DNA from: an uncultured Lachnospiraceae bacterium
Lineage (GTDB): Bacteria; Bacillota; Clostridia; Lachnospirales; Lachnospiraceae
Length of the DNA stretch: 14,133 nt
Assembly (NCBI GenBank): GCA_946549155.1
Contig: CAMNQN010000071.1
Location: forward strand, 1-14,133
Direction of reading: 5' to 3'
This document shows positions 7,372 through 14,133 of this stretch, piece by piece (within the stretch, counting starts at the first letter, position 1; every line of letters begins with the position of its first letter). The notes beneath the pieces were generated by a model, which was not told the origin of the DNA, ran no database searches, and saw only the letters and a program-made list of their open reading frames with translations. A program made the translations under genes and the position numbers.

Positions 7372-8664
7372 TCAGCCAATCCGCAGGCGGAACTTCTGCG
7401 CCTCTTTCTCACTGTTAATTCTCTGGATCTCCGCGCCAAGAGCCTGCAGCTTCGTCTCAAAGTTCTCATAGCCTCTCTGGATATACACAATATCGTCCAC
7501 AATCGTGATACCCTCCGCTGCCAGCCCCGCGATCACCAGCGCCGCTCCGGCTCTTAAGTCTGGAGCGCTGACACGGGCACCGGTCAGTCCGTCCACACCG
7601 GTGATAATGGCAGTATTTCCCTCCACCTTCACCACTGCGCCCATCCTGGCCAGCTCGTCCATATATTTGAAACGGTTCTCAAAAATACTCTCTGTCACAA
7701 TACTGGTGCCGGAAGCCAGCGCCAGCGTCACACCGATCTGCGGCTGCATGTCGGTGGGATATCCGGGATAGGGCTGCGTCTTGACATTCGTGCTGGTGAG
7801 ACGTTTGGATGCCACCACGCGGACTGCGCTGTCAAACTCCTCCACCTCGCATCCGATCTCCAGCAGCTTTGCCGCAGTGGATTCCAGATGCTTCGGAATG
7901 ACGTTCTTCACCATCACATCACCCTTCGTCGCCGCAGCGGCAAACATAAAGGTGCCCGCCTCGATCTGATCCGGAATGATAGAATACTCCGTGGCATGGA
8001 ACTTTTCCACACCCCAGATGCGAATCACATCCGTACCGGCGCCCTTGATATTCGCGCCCATACTGTTTAAGAAGTTGGCCACATCCACCACATGGGGCTC
8101 TCTGGCGCAGTTCTCGATGATGGTGCGGCCCTCCGCCATGGAAGCAGCCATCATGATATTGATGGTAGCGCCCACAGACACCGTGTCCAGATAAATATGG
8201 CTTCCCCTCAGATGCTCCGCCTCCGCACAGATGGAACCATTGCGAATCGTCACCTTCGCGCCCAGCGCTTTAAAGCCCTTCAGATGAAGGTCTATGGGCC
8301 TGCTGCCGATATTGCAGCCGCCCGGCAGCGGAACCTCCGCCTTTTTATACTTACCGAGCAGAGCACCCAAAAGATAGTAGGATGCCCGAATCTTTTTAAT
8401 CAATTCATAATCTACACTGACACCGCCAATACCGGAACCGTTCAACATCACCGCATGGCGTGTGATGCGCTCCACCTTTACACCGATCTCCGACATGGCG
8501 TCCAACAATACGTTTATATCCCTTACGTCCGGCAGATTTTCTATTAATACGGTGTCATCCGTCATAATAGCGGCAGCCAGAATACCCAGAGCAGCGTTCT
8601 TCGCTCCACTGATATCCACCTCGCCTACCAACGGATTCCCGCCCTTAATAATATATTGTTCCAT
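7372..8664 (-). CDS. murA: UDP-N-acetylglucosamine 1-carboxyvinyltransferase
   Basis: MurA moves enolpyruvate from phosphoenolpyruvate to UDP-GlcNAc, the first committed step of peptidoglycan synthesis in the cytoplasm. At 430 residues it is of full family length. K22-N23 sit in SGAKNAAL. The PEP-reactive Cys117 lies in LPGGCNIGSRPIDLHLKG. The general-base Asp305 lies in GYPTDMQPQ. DLRAGAAL (369-376) and QRGYENF (about 397-403) complete the site. Cys at position 117 is the residue alkylated by fosfomycin, so the enzyme should be sensitive to it. An AGAGGTG ribosome site sits 4 nt from the ATG. Low-GC Gram-positives often carry two murA paralogues (murA/murZ); which one this is cannot be told from the window. 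It has its own promoter at 8734-8761, but transcripts from the deoB operon may also run in, because no terminator lies between. Confidence 0.96.
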   Translation of the reverse strand: MEQYIIKGGNPLVGEVDISGAKNAALGILAAAIMTDDTVLIENLPDVRDINVLLDAMSEIGVKVERITRHAVMLNGSGIGGVSVDYELIKKIRASYYLLGALLGKYKKAEVPLPGGCNIGSRPIDLHLKGFKALGAKVTIRNGSICAEAEHLRGSHIYLDTVSVGATINIMMAASMAEGRTIIENCAREPHVVDVANFLNSMGANIKGAGTDVIRIWGVEKFHATEYSIIPDQIEAGTFMFAAAATKGDVMVKNVIPKHLESTAAKLLEIGCEVEEFDSAVRVVASKRLTSTNVKTQPYPGYPTDMQPQIGVTLALASGTSIVTESIFENRFKYMDELARMGAVVKVEGNTAIITGVDGLTGARVSAPDLRAGAALVIAGLAAEGITIVDDIVYIQRGYENFETKLQALGAEIQRINSEKEAQKFRLRIG

Positions 8665-8733
8665 AGGACACCTCTGTAAATTTTATTTATACTTTATTCC
8701 CCTCATATGCTTCTACAAAAAATGTCAAGATAT

Positions 8734-8761
8734 ATTATAACACATATTAAGAATTTGTAAA
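8734..8761 (-). promoter_or_regulatory. Promoter of murA
   Basis: TTTACA (8756-8761), a 16 bp spacer and a perfect TATAAT (8734-8739) lie immediately after the stop of the flavin-reductase-like gene. The predicted leader is about 60 nt. A TTGACA lies just downstream but has no good -10 partner. Confidence 0.7.
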
Positions 8762-8767
8762 TAAAAA

Positions 8768-9337
8768 TTAACTTTTCCGGCGTTTTACACTATAGCCGAA
8801 GGTCCCCAAAAGTTTTCCCAAGGCATAATACTCTCCGTGGGAATACACCATCAGCCCCGCCTTGTTCAATTCAAACTTACCCTTTTCATTCAGATACCGG
8901 TCATCCACGTCAACTGCCACAACCTCCGACACAAACATGTGGTGGCTCCCCAGCGGCAGAATCTGACGGACCTGGCACTCAATATTCACCGGGCTCTCCT
9001 CAATAAGGGGTGCTTCCACCCTGGAGGATTTTCCCGCTGTCAGACGCATCTCCCGAAACTTATCCACATCCCGTCCGGACCGGACTCCGCAGTAATCCGC
9101 AGCCCGGGTCAGCTTGTCCGTGGTCAGATTGATCACAAATTCTCCTGTTTCCTTTATAATATCGTAGGAATACCGCTCCGGGCGAACGGAAATGGATACC
9201 ATAGCCGGCGAGCTGCAGACCGTCCCCGCCCAGGCCACCGTGATAATGTTCGGCTTTTCCGCGGGACGGGCACAGCTGACCATCACCGCGGGCACCGGAT
9301 AAAGCATATTTCCGGCCCTCCACACTTCTCTTCCCAT
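8768..9337 (-). CDS. Flavin reductase-like (flavoredoxin-type) protein
   Basis: This 189-residue soluble protein fits the flavin-reductase-like/flavoredoxin family, which binds FMN in a split-barrel fold. Supporting stretches are MLYPVPAVMVSC (11-22), NIITVAWAGTVCSSPAMVSISV (30-51), Y56-S57-Y58 followed by IKETGEFVINL (61-71), and the late LPLGSHHMFVSEVVAVDVD (127-145). GEYYALGKLLGTFGYS near the C-terminus is also typical. The electron partner and substrate are not evident. The ATG lies 3 nt after the pyrophosphatase stop, and its ribosome site (GGGAGGTGAGG) is inside the end of that gene, so translation is probably coupled. Function beyond flavin binding is not supported here. Confidence 0.9.
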   Translation of the reverse strand: MGREVWRAGNMLYPVPAVMVSCARPAEKPNIITVAWAGTVCSSPAMVSISVRPERYSYDIIKETGEFVINLTTDKLTRAADYCGVRSGRDVDKFREMRLTAGKSSRVEAPLIEESPVNIECQVRQILPLGSHHMFVSEVVAVDVDDRYLNEKGKFELNKAGLMVYSHGEYYALGKLLGTFGYSVKRRKS

Positions 9338-9340
9338 GGA

Positions 9341-11044
9341 CTATTCCTCACCTCCCCGGTTAATGGCCGACATCAGCGCCGGCACCACCTGCTTTTTCCG
9401 CGATACCACCCCGGGAACCGTGGCCTCGTTGTCCGCCACTTTCACTGAGAATGCCATCTCCACCAGCTCGCTGGAATTTTCCCCGTAGCAGAGCATCTCC
9501 GTGCACTCTTCAATGATATTGGTAAGCATGAAAATCATCATATCCAGATCATGCTCCTTGTAAGCCTTCTGCAGGAAGGGAACCATCCGGGCCTTGATCT
9601 CGTCAAGTTCCCGCTGACTCATAGAAGTAATCTGCCCGATTCCCAGCTTTTTATCCCCAAACTCGAACTTTTTAAAATCCTGGTAAAAAATCTCCTCCGG
9701 AGTCTTATTTCTCAGGTCACTGCCCGCCGCGAACATATCCTTGGCAAAGGCTTCACAGGAAATCCCAGCGATGGCCGCCAGATCCACCGCCGCCAGTTTA
9801 TCCACACCGGTGCAGGTAGGTGACCGGAACATCAGCGTATCCGACAGGATCGCGCTGCAGAGAAGCCCCGCAATGGAGGCCGGAATCTCCACCTGTTTTT
9901 CCCGATACATCTGATATACAATCGTGGCGGTACAGCCCACCGGCTGATTGCGAAAGTACACCGGTGTCATGGTTTCCAGTGATCCCAGCCTGTGGTGATC
10001 AATAATTTCCAGAATCTCCGCGTCCTGCACATTATCCACCGCCTGGGAAATCTCATTGTGATCCACCAGGATAATGGCCCGCTTGGTAACACCCAGCAAG
10101 TTCCGGCGGGAAATCATACCGATGTAGCGCCCCTTCTTGTCCAGAATCGGGAAGTCCCGGTAACGCTTTTTGGACATAATCTCTTTAATCTCGTCCGTAT
10201 AATCATTCAGGTGAAACGCCACCAGATTTTCTTTTTTCATAAAGAAATCCACCGGCATACTCTGGTTAATCAGGCGGGCCACCGCGTAGGTGTCCAACGG
10301 CGTCACGATAATATTGCAGCCCCGTTCCCGGGCCAGCCGCTGAATCGTGCGGGAGACCGGAGCTCCCAGGCACACCACAATACATCCGGCGTTCATCTCA
10401 ATCGCGCAGAGCTGGGATTCGTAGCGGTTCCCCAGAATCACCATATCGTTTTCATCGATATAATTTTCCATCACGTCGGGATTGGCCGCCGCAATCACCA
10501 CCTTGCCCTTATCAAAATAACCCTTCTCATCCCCCACAATCATCTGCGCATCCAGTGTCTCCAGAATATTCCTGTAGGGCGTCCGCGCCACGGATACAAT
10601 GGCGCTGTCGTACTCCTCCATATAGGATTTGGCAATATCATTGATGGTAATCAGACCATGCAGGCGGTTTTTCTCATCGGTGATGGGGAGCGTAAATACA
10701 TTCTGCCCCCGCATCAGTGTCCAGGCATATTTAATCGAAATGTCGCTGCGGACGCCCGGCACCTCCCGGATCTCCATATCCTTCACCCGGGTACCGATAT
10801 TGTCCAGATAAACGGGGTGATCCATGCCGAAATGCTCCAGCACATACTGCGTCTCTGCCGACACCTCCCCCGCCCTGGCCGCCACATATCTGCAGCTTTC
10901 ATCCGTTTTATTCTTTAACCAGGCGTAAGAAATAGCGGAACAGATGGAATCTGTATCCGGATTTTTATGCCCTACGATGCAAACCGTTCTCTTCTTATTG
11001 TCCTTCTTCAAATACTGCTCCGCTTCCCTGCTTTCCTCCGCCAT
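9341..11044 (-). CDS. Manganese-dependent family II inorganic pyrophosphatase with CBS-DRTGG-CBS insert
   Basis: The enzyme hydrolyses pyrophosphate to two phosphates in the cytoplasm. The 567 residues show a DHH phosphoesterase split by a regulatory insert. Catalytic motifs are GHKNPDTDS (25-33), VDHNE (327-331), DHH (349-351), SDT (401-403) and, in the C-terminal domain, SRKKQVVPAL (548-557) for substrate binding. The insert holds CBS 1 (about 72-140), a DRTGG-like domain (about 170-262) and CBS 2 (about 262-320). In this subfamily AMP and ADP inhibit, while ATP and diadenosine polyphosphates activate. I chose ATG 11044 because AGAGGAG lies just upstream; the in-frame ATG at 11104 lacks a ribosome site. 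It lies 95 bp after deoB and 3 bp before the flavin-reductase-like gene, so it is probably one operon with both. Confidence 0.95.
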   Translation of the reverse strand: MAEESREAEQYLKKDNKKRTVCIVGHKNPDTDSICSAISYAWLKNKTDESCRYVAARAGEVSAETQYVLEHFGMDHPVYLDNIGTRVKDMEIREVPGVRSDISIKYAWTLMRGQNVFTLPITDEKNRLHGLITINDIAKSYMEEYDSAIVSVARTPYRNILETLDAQMIVGDEKGYFDKGKVVIAAANPDVMENYIDENDMVILGNRYESQLCAIEMNAGCIVVCLGAPVSRTIQRLARERGCNIIVTPLDTYAVARLINQSMPVDFFMKKENLVAFHLNDYTDEIKEIMSKKRYRDFPILDKKGRYIGMISRRNLLGVTKRAIILVDHNEISQAVDNVQDAEILEIIDHHRLGSLETMTPVYFRNQPVGCTATIVYQMYREKQVEIPASIAGLLCSAILSDTLMFRSPTCTGVDKLAAVDLAAIAGISCEAFAKDMFAAGSDLRNKTPEEIFYQDFKKFEFGDKKLGIGQITSMSQRELDEIKARMVPFLQKAYKEHDLDMMIFMLTNIIEECTEMLCYGENSSELVEMAFSVKVADNEATVPGVVSRKKQVVPALMSAINRGGEE

Positions 11045-11064
11045 TTCTCTCTCCTCTATGCCAA

Positions 11065-11102
11065 GGCAGCCCCGTTCCCGCCAATGTATGCTCCGGGCTG
11101 CC
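11065..11102 (-). promoter_or_regulatory. Hairpin between deoB and the pyrophosphatase gene
   Basis: On the minus strand GGCAGCCC and GGGCTGCC form a perfect 8 bp stem, 20 bp before the pyrophosphatase start. No T tract follows, so it is not a normal terminator. It could mark an RNA processing site or shape the ribosome site. Confidence 0.4.
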
Positions 11103-11139
11103 ATTTATTACCGTCCGCTCCGTTCACAACAAGGAACTA

Positions 11140-12315
11140 TTATGCCTTCACTTCGTTCCAATAGCTGGTGCCGTCCAGACGTTCCTCCACACCCAGCATC
11201 TCCAGAACCGTAGCCGCGATATCCGCGAAGGTCTTTCGGGTACCGATGGACACCCCCGGCTTTACCGGCGCGCCGTAAATCAGCATCGGCGTATACTCTC
11301 TGGAATGATCCGTCCCCTTGAAGCCCGGATCACAGCCATGATCCGCCGTGATAATCAGCACATCGTCCTGCCTCATCTTCTCCATAAACTGGCCCAGCTG
11401 GCGGTCAAACACGGTGGCCGCGTTGGCATAGCCATCGATATCGTTCCGGTGTCCGTACATCATATCGAAATCCACCAGATTTACAAAGCAAAGCCCGTTG
11501 AAATCCTCCTCCATCCAGGCCAGCGTTTTTTCCATTCCATCCTCGTTGCTGGTGATGGACACCGTGTGGTCCACCGCCTGCCCCGCGAAAATATCATAAA
11601 TCTTCCCCACGCCGTAGGTGTCCAGCCCGTGCTCCTTCAGGCTCACCAGCATGGTTTTCTTCGGCGGAATCAGGGAAAAGTCGTGGCGGTTCCTGGTCCT
11701 GGTAAAATTATCGGACTTATCGCCCACAAAGGGGCGGGCAATCACCCGGCCCACGCCGTGCCTGCCCTGTAAAATCTCCCGGGCAATCCGGCAGTCCTTA
11801 TACAGCTCCTCCAGAGGAACCAACGCCTCGTTGGCCGCGATCTGGAATACCGAATCCGCGGAAGTATATACAATCAAATCCCCTGTCTTTAAATGCTCCT
11901 CGCCATAATCCCGGATCACGTCCGTCCCGGAATAAGGCTTATTGCAGAGCACGCCCCGGCCAGTCCGCTCCGAAAAGGGCTCCAGCACCTCCTGGGGGAA
12001 GCCATTCGGATACGTGGGCAGGGGATTGGGCGAAATCATGCCCGCAATCTCCCAGTGGCCAATCGTGGTATCCTTGCCCATTGAGGCCTCCGTCATCCGT
12101 CCGTAGGAAGCGATGGGGGCATCCACACCCTCCCTGCAGGTCACGCCGTCAATGTTAAATAGCCCCATTTTCTTCATATTAGGCGTATCATATTTCTCCG
12201 ACTTCACAATGGAAGCCAGCGTATTCGCCCCAACATCACCAAATTTATCCGCGTCCGGAAGATATCCGATTCCATAGCTGTCCAAAACAATCACAAATAC
12301 TCTCTTAACACCCAT
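11140..12315 (-). CDS. deoB: Phosphopentomutase
   Basis: DeoB interconverts ribose (or deoxyribose) 1-phosphate and 5-phosphate, linking nucleoside breakdown to the pentose phosphate pathway. The 391-residue protein is of full family length. The alkaline-phosphatase-fold metal ligands are all visible: D12 in VLDSYG; D284 and H289 in VDFDMMYGH; D325-H326 in TADHGCDP; H337 in GTDHSREYTP. The phosphorylated Thr is T83 in GKDTTIGHWE. I chose ATG 12315, which has an AAGGAG site 6 nt upstream, over the in-frame ATG at 12348, which has none. No purine or pyrimidine nucleoside phosphorylase lies beside it in the window. A pyrophosphatase follows instead, so any deo context lies elsewhere. Confidence 0.96.
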   Translation of the reverse strand: MGVKRVFVIVLDSYGIGYLPDADKFGDVGANTLASIVKSEKYDTPNMKKMGLFNIDGVTCREGVDAPIASYGRMTEASMGKDTTIGHWEIAGMISPNPLPTYPNGFPQEVLEPFSERTGRGVLCNKPYSGTDVIRDYGEEHLKTGDLIVYTSADSVFQIAANEALVPLEELYKDCRIAREILQGRHGVGRVIARPFVGDKSDNFTRTRNRHDFSLIPPKKTMLVSLKEHGLDTYGVGKIYDIFAGQAVDHTVSITSNEDGMEKTLAWMEEDFNGLCFVNLVDFDMMYGHRNDIDGYANAATVFDRQLGQFMEKMRQDDVLIITADHGCDPGFKGTDHSREYTPMLIYGAPVKPGVSIGTRKTFADIAATVLEMLGVEERLDGTSYWNEVKA

Positions 12316-12407
12316 ATTATTCTCCTTTTCTGCCACAATATTTTTCATTTCTAATGTTTATGCCCCAAAATAAAACGCCCCATACCGTAAGCTTCACTTT
12401 TTTTCTC

Positions 12408-12436
12408 ATTATAATACAGGACGCCGGTTTCCTCCA
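12408..12436 (-). promoter_or_regulatory. Probable promoter of the deoB operon
   Basis: A perfect TATAAT (12408-12413) lies about 93 bp before the deoB start. The matching -35 at 17 bp is poor (TGGAGG), so the start may need an activator or rely on other contacts. Confidence 0.5.
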
Positions 12437-12747
12437 GATCAGTTTATCATATTTCTGTTTTTTTGGATATAATTATCAGAATCATTTTCCACCTTCCTTT
12501 TCCTATATGTCTATAATTAACAATTATTTTTAATATTTATTCTTTCATTTGTTTATTTTATTATGTTTTTATTTTTTGTTCATATTTTAGACACATTTTA
12601 CTGTTATAGTGATAACAGTTCTTGAGAAGGAATTCTCGAAATTATGTGTTTATGAATATCATAACACATATTGATAAATTTTTTCATAATAGCCCCGGTA
12701 GTAATACCGGGGCACTCCTCATTTCAGAAATAACTTCTTCTTTCTGA
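12437..12747. other. AT-rich non-coding region with a hairpin cluster
   Basis: I see no gene here. From 12437 to about 12590 the DNA is almost pure A/T. Four stems follow in a row: ACTGTTAT/ATAACAGT (12600-12619); GAGAA/TTCTC (about 12624-12637); ATGTGTTTATGA/TCATAACACAT (12644-12669, one bulge); and a perfect GCCCCGGTA/TACCGGGGC with a GTAA loop (12693-12714). The last could be a second terminator for the gene upstream, but its T tract is poor. Confidence 0.5.
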
Positions 12748-12802
12748 CCAAAAAGAAAACAAAAACCTGACAGGATCCGCATCACCGCGAATCATGTCAG
12801 GT
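12748..12802 (-). terminator. Terminator of the Rpn-type gene
   Basis: On the minus strand ACCTGACA and TGTCAGGT (12795-12802 and 12765-12772) form the base of a hairpin, with further CGC/GCG and GAT/ATC pairs inside. TTTTTGTTTTCTTTTT follows. Confidence 0.85.
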
Positions 12803-12849
12803 CATCCGTGTCTCTCATATGGAGATTCCAGAAGCTCCAGTACCGTATA

Positions 12850-13164
12850 CTAATATAGCGTCTGATCAAATTCCTTCGAAAATTCCTCTATACTGCCTGC
12901 CTTCGCCGCCAGCCTGAGCCACCTGTTCATCTGATCCTCCCTGGTTTCCTCTAAAAGCCTGTCATGTACATACTCCGGTATCTTTCCCAAATCAGCCAGA
13001 AGCGCCATAATCGAGGAAACTACCCCTTGCAGTCTCCCTTCCGCTATTCCTTCTCGCTTCCCTTCCTCCATTCCTTCTTGCTTTCCAGCCTCATGTCCCA
13101 GATCATACTCATCCCTCCGGATCAGTTCCAATTCCTTTTCCTCATCGTAATAAAAGATCGACAT
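12850..13164 (-). CDS. Candidate intragenic product: C-terminal 104 residues of the Rpn protein
   Basis: Met220 of the nuclease gene (ATG 13164) is preceded by AGAGGTGATTGCC. GAGGTGAT is complementary over eight contiguous bases to the usual 16S anti-Shine-Dalgarno tail, at normal spacing. This is a better ribosome site than a mid-gene methionine needs. The product would be the helical C-terminal domain without the nuclease core. Enteric Rpn genes are known to make such short in-frame proteins that block the full-length toxin. The same here is inference. Confidence 0.45.
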   Translation of the reverse strand: MSIFYYDEEKELELIRRDEYDLGHEAGKQEGMEEGKREGIAEGRLQGVVSSIMALLADLGKIPEYVHDRLLEETREDQMNRWLRLAAKAGSIEEFSKEFDQTLY

Positions 13165-13821
13165 GGCAATCACCTCTGCTCTTTGCTCCCGCAGCAGCTC
13201 CCGGAGAATATCCTGACGAATACACTCCTCCACCGTCCGATGGGCAGCCTCTTCTATACTGTATTTTAACGCGTTTCTCCGGAGCATGTCCACAAATAAC
13301 GCATACTCCTCCAGCTTTTTGCACTGCTTCAGCAATCCTTTATTCTTTCCATAATTAATATTCAGCACCGTGACCCGCAGCTCCAGCTCCGGATTCTCCT
13401 CCTCCATCCGAAACGCGGCGGATAGCTGCAGTGTCTGCCGTTCCGGCTGTCCCCGCTTCCCGTTATAAAAAACAAGGAATCGGGGAGTGGGAATTTCCTG
13501 TAGTTTAGAAGAATACAGGGATGTCTTATCCATCAGCTTCTCATATTCCCTGGTTATGTAAAACAGGCACCGTAGCGGCATATTCGGATTTACGGTGGAT
13601 TGATGCTCATATAAGTTCAAATAGGCCCCCACAAGAAAGGCAATATCATTTTTCACATTCATATAAATCGCATCCTCCAGAGTAACCACCGTCAGCTCCT
13701 CCGGATCCGCATAATTCGTTCCGTTCACCGCATTATAGAGCTCCAGCAGACTTTCCTTATCGCTGAAAACTCTGCGAAATAAAACATCCTTATAGCTGCG
13801 TCTTAACGTTACATTTTCCAT
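12850..13821 (-). CDS. Rpn-type PD-(D/E)XK nuclease (recombination-promoting nuclease/putative transposase family)
   Basis: Full-length 323-residue member of the Rpn / PD-(D/E)XK 'nuclease-transposase' family. The start NVTLRRSYKDVLFRRVFSD is typical. The probable catalytic core is N58-D59-I60, then Y71-E72-H73-Q74 as the E-x-Q/K element, followed by a conserved-looking PTPRFLVFYNGK strand (111-122). The C-terminal third is helical and contains the Gly/Glu/Lys-rich stretch GHEAGKQEGMEEGKREGIAE (242-261) seen in many Clostridia relatives. Relatives cut DNA, and some enteric members act in phage defence. The AGGAGG site lies 4 nt before ATG 13821 and is partly held in a hairpin. The gene stands alone between its own promoter and terminator. 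A strong internal ribosome site precedes Met220. No inverted repeats or transposition signs flank the gene, so I read it as a resident nuclease rather than an active transposon. Confidence 0.9.
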   Translation of the reverse strand: MENVTLRRSYKDVLFRRVFSDKESLLELYNAVNGTNYADPEELTVVTLEDAIYMNVKNDIAFLVGAYLNLYEHQSTVNPNMPLRCLFYITREYEKLMDKTSLYSSKLQEIPTPRFLVFYNGKRGQPERQTLQLSAAFRMEEENPELELRVTVLNINYGKNKGLLKQCKKLEEYALFVDMLRRNALKYSIEEAAHRTVEECIRQDILRELLREQRAEVIAMSIFYYDEEKELELIRRDEYDLGHEAGKQEGMEEGKREGIAEGRLQGVVSSIMALLADLGKIPEYVHDRLLEETREDQMNRWLRLAAKAGSIEEFSKEFDQTLY

Positions 13822-13825
13822 TCTG

Positions 13826-13862
13826 CCTCCTGTCTGGCAGGAGCTTTTGAAAATCCCCTGCC
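13826..13862 (-). promoter_or_regulatory. Hairpin that covers the Rpn ribosome site, with an alternative fold
   Basis: On the minus strand CTCCTG (13838-13843) pairs with CAGGAG (13827-13832), locking five of six bases of the AGGAGG. An upstream GGCAGG (13857-13862) can instead pair with CCTGCC (13836-13841), which would release the ribosome site. The two folds exclude each other. Confidence 0.4.
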
Positions 13863-13965
13863 TGTTTCTTTTTTGATTTCAAGCATGGATTTTCTGTATT
13901 TGATAAATAGAAATGTAAATAGATCTCTTGACAGCTTTCGCCTGTAGAAAATTATGCTTATCTGA

Positions 13966-13994
13966 ATTATATCTCATTTTATCATTAATTTCAA
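13966..13994 (-). promoter_or_regulatory. Promoter of the Rpn-type gene
   Basis: TTGAAA (13989-13994), a 17 bp spacer and a perfect TATAAT (13966-13971). The predicted leader is about 140 nt long. The rest of the stretch 13863-14080 is AT-rich, and I see no gene in it. Confidence 0.7.
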
Positions 13995-14081
13995 TAATTT
14001 TTATTTTATATTTTAAATTCATAGTCACTTTTTGTTTATATGACATTTTTAATTTCATTCACGCTGCAGTCCAATGGCAAT

Positions 14082-14133
14082 GTTCTTCGTGTTTTGTTAA
14101 TTGGCAGGACGCAGGAAAAGACGGGGCCGGGCG
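14082..14133. repeat. Left end of a second copy of the palindromic repeat element (cut by window edge)
   Basis: Positions 14089-14130 match 6951-6992 at 38 of 42 bases, including GTTTTGTTAATT, GGACGCAGGAA and CGGGGCCG. The preceding ATGTTCTTC also matches the reverse complement of the right end of the first copy (about 7267-7275), which helps define the element boundary. Confidence 0.8.

Noticed and set aside
11044..11104. Upstream start for the pyrophosphatase at 11104
   Set aside because: No ribosome site precedes it and the extra 20 residues fall in the intergenic hairpin. ATG 11044 has AGAGGAG upstream.
12850..13821. Active transposon carrying the Rpn-type gene
   Set aside because: No terminal inverted repeats or target duplications flank it, and it has its own promoter and terminator. 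Despite the transposase label of the family, a resident nuclease fits better.

Overview
The window reads as a chromosomal segment of a Gram-positive Clostridia, most likely Lachnospiraceae. The grounds are strong AGGAGG ribosome sites, AT-rich intergenic DNA between moderately GC-rich genes, a CBS/DRTGG-type family II pyrophosphatase, a BTAD-type regulator, an InlB/MucBP-like surface protein and an Rpn-type nuclease. Genus cannot be fixed from this sequence. Every gene I can support lies on the minus strand, so transcription runs from high to low coordinates. I see no rRNA, tRNA, CRISPR array or complete insertion sequence.

Layout from upstream to downstream: (1) 14133-12850: the start of a dispersed repeat at the window edge, then a promoter, a leader and an Rpn/PD-(D/E)XK nuclease gene that has a strong internal ribosome site, closed by a terminator at about 12750-12802. 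(2) 12800-12410: AT-rich non-coding DNA with several hairpins. (3) 12315-8768: deoB, a CBS/DRTGG manganese-dependent pyrophosphatase and a flavin-reductase-like protein, probably one operon. No terminator separates this from murA (8664-7372), which also has its own promoter and ends at a strong terminator. (4) 7275-6943: a roughly 330 bp, nearly palindromic non-coding element whose left end recurs at 14089-14130. (5) 6875-4584: a YbhJ-like aconitase-family hydratase transcribed alone, with a clear promoter and a double hairpin terminator. (6) 4395-1: the most unusual part, a four-gene surface-protein operon.

The surface-protein operon starts at a near-consensus promoter (17 bp spacer, perfect TATAAT). 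Its predicted start site lies inside eight tandem copies of a tetranucleotide. The leader then holds two terminator-like hairpins, and one of them uses the repeat itself as half of its stem. The genes follow in tight order: a 60-residue protein; a regulator with a winged helix, a BTAD domain and a degenerate GGDEF-like domain; a 169-residue protein; and, overlapping it by 17 bp, a very large secreted Ala-rich/beta-repeat surface protein that runs off the window. The 60- and 169-residue proteins share an ungapped module of about 40 residues ((W/L)QG, 12 residues, FxS, two residues, (E/D)LL), once in the small protein and twice in the larger one. I do not recognise this module as a named domain.

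I infer that this operon is a phase-variable or attenuated surface-adhesin locus with its own regulator and two accessory proteins of an undescribed family. It is the best candidate here for a new system. The second candidate is the Rpn gene, whose internal in-frame start could make a C-terminal 104-residue intragenic antitoxin.
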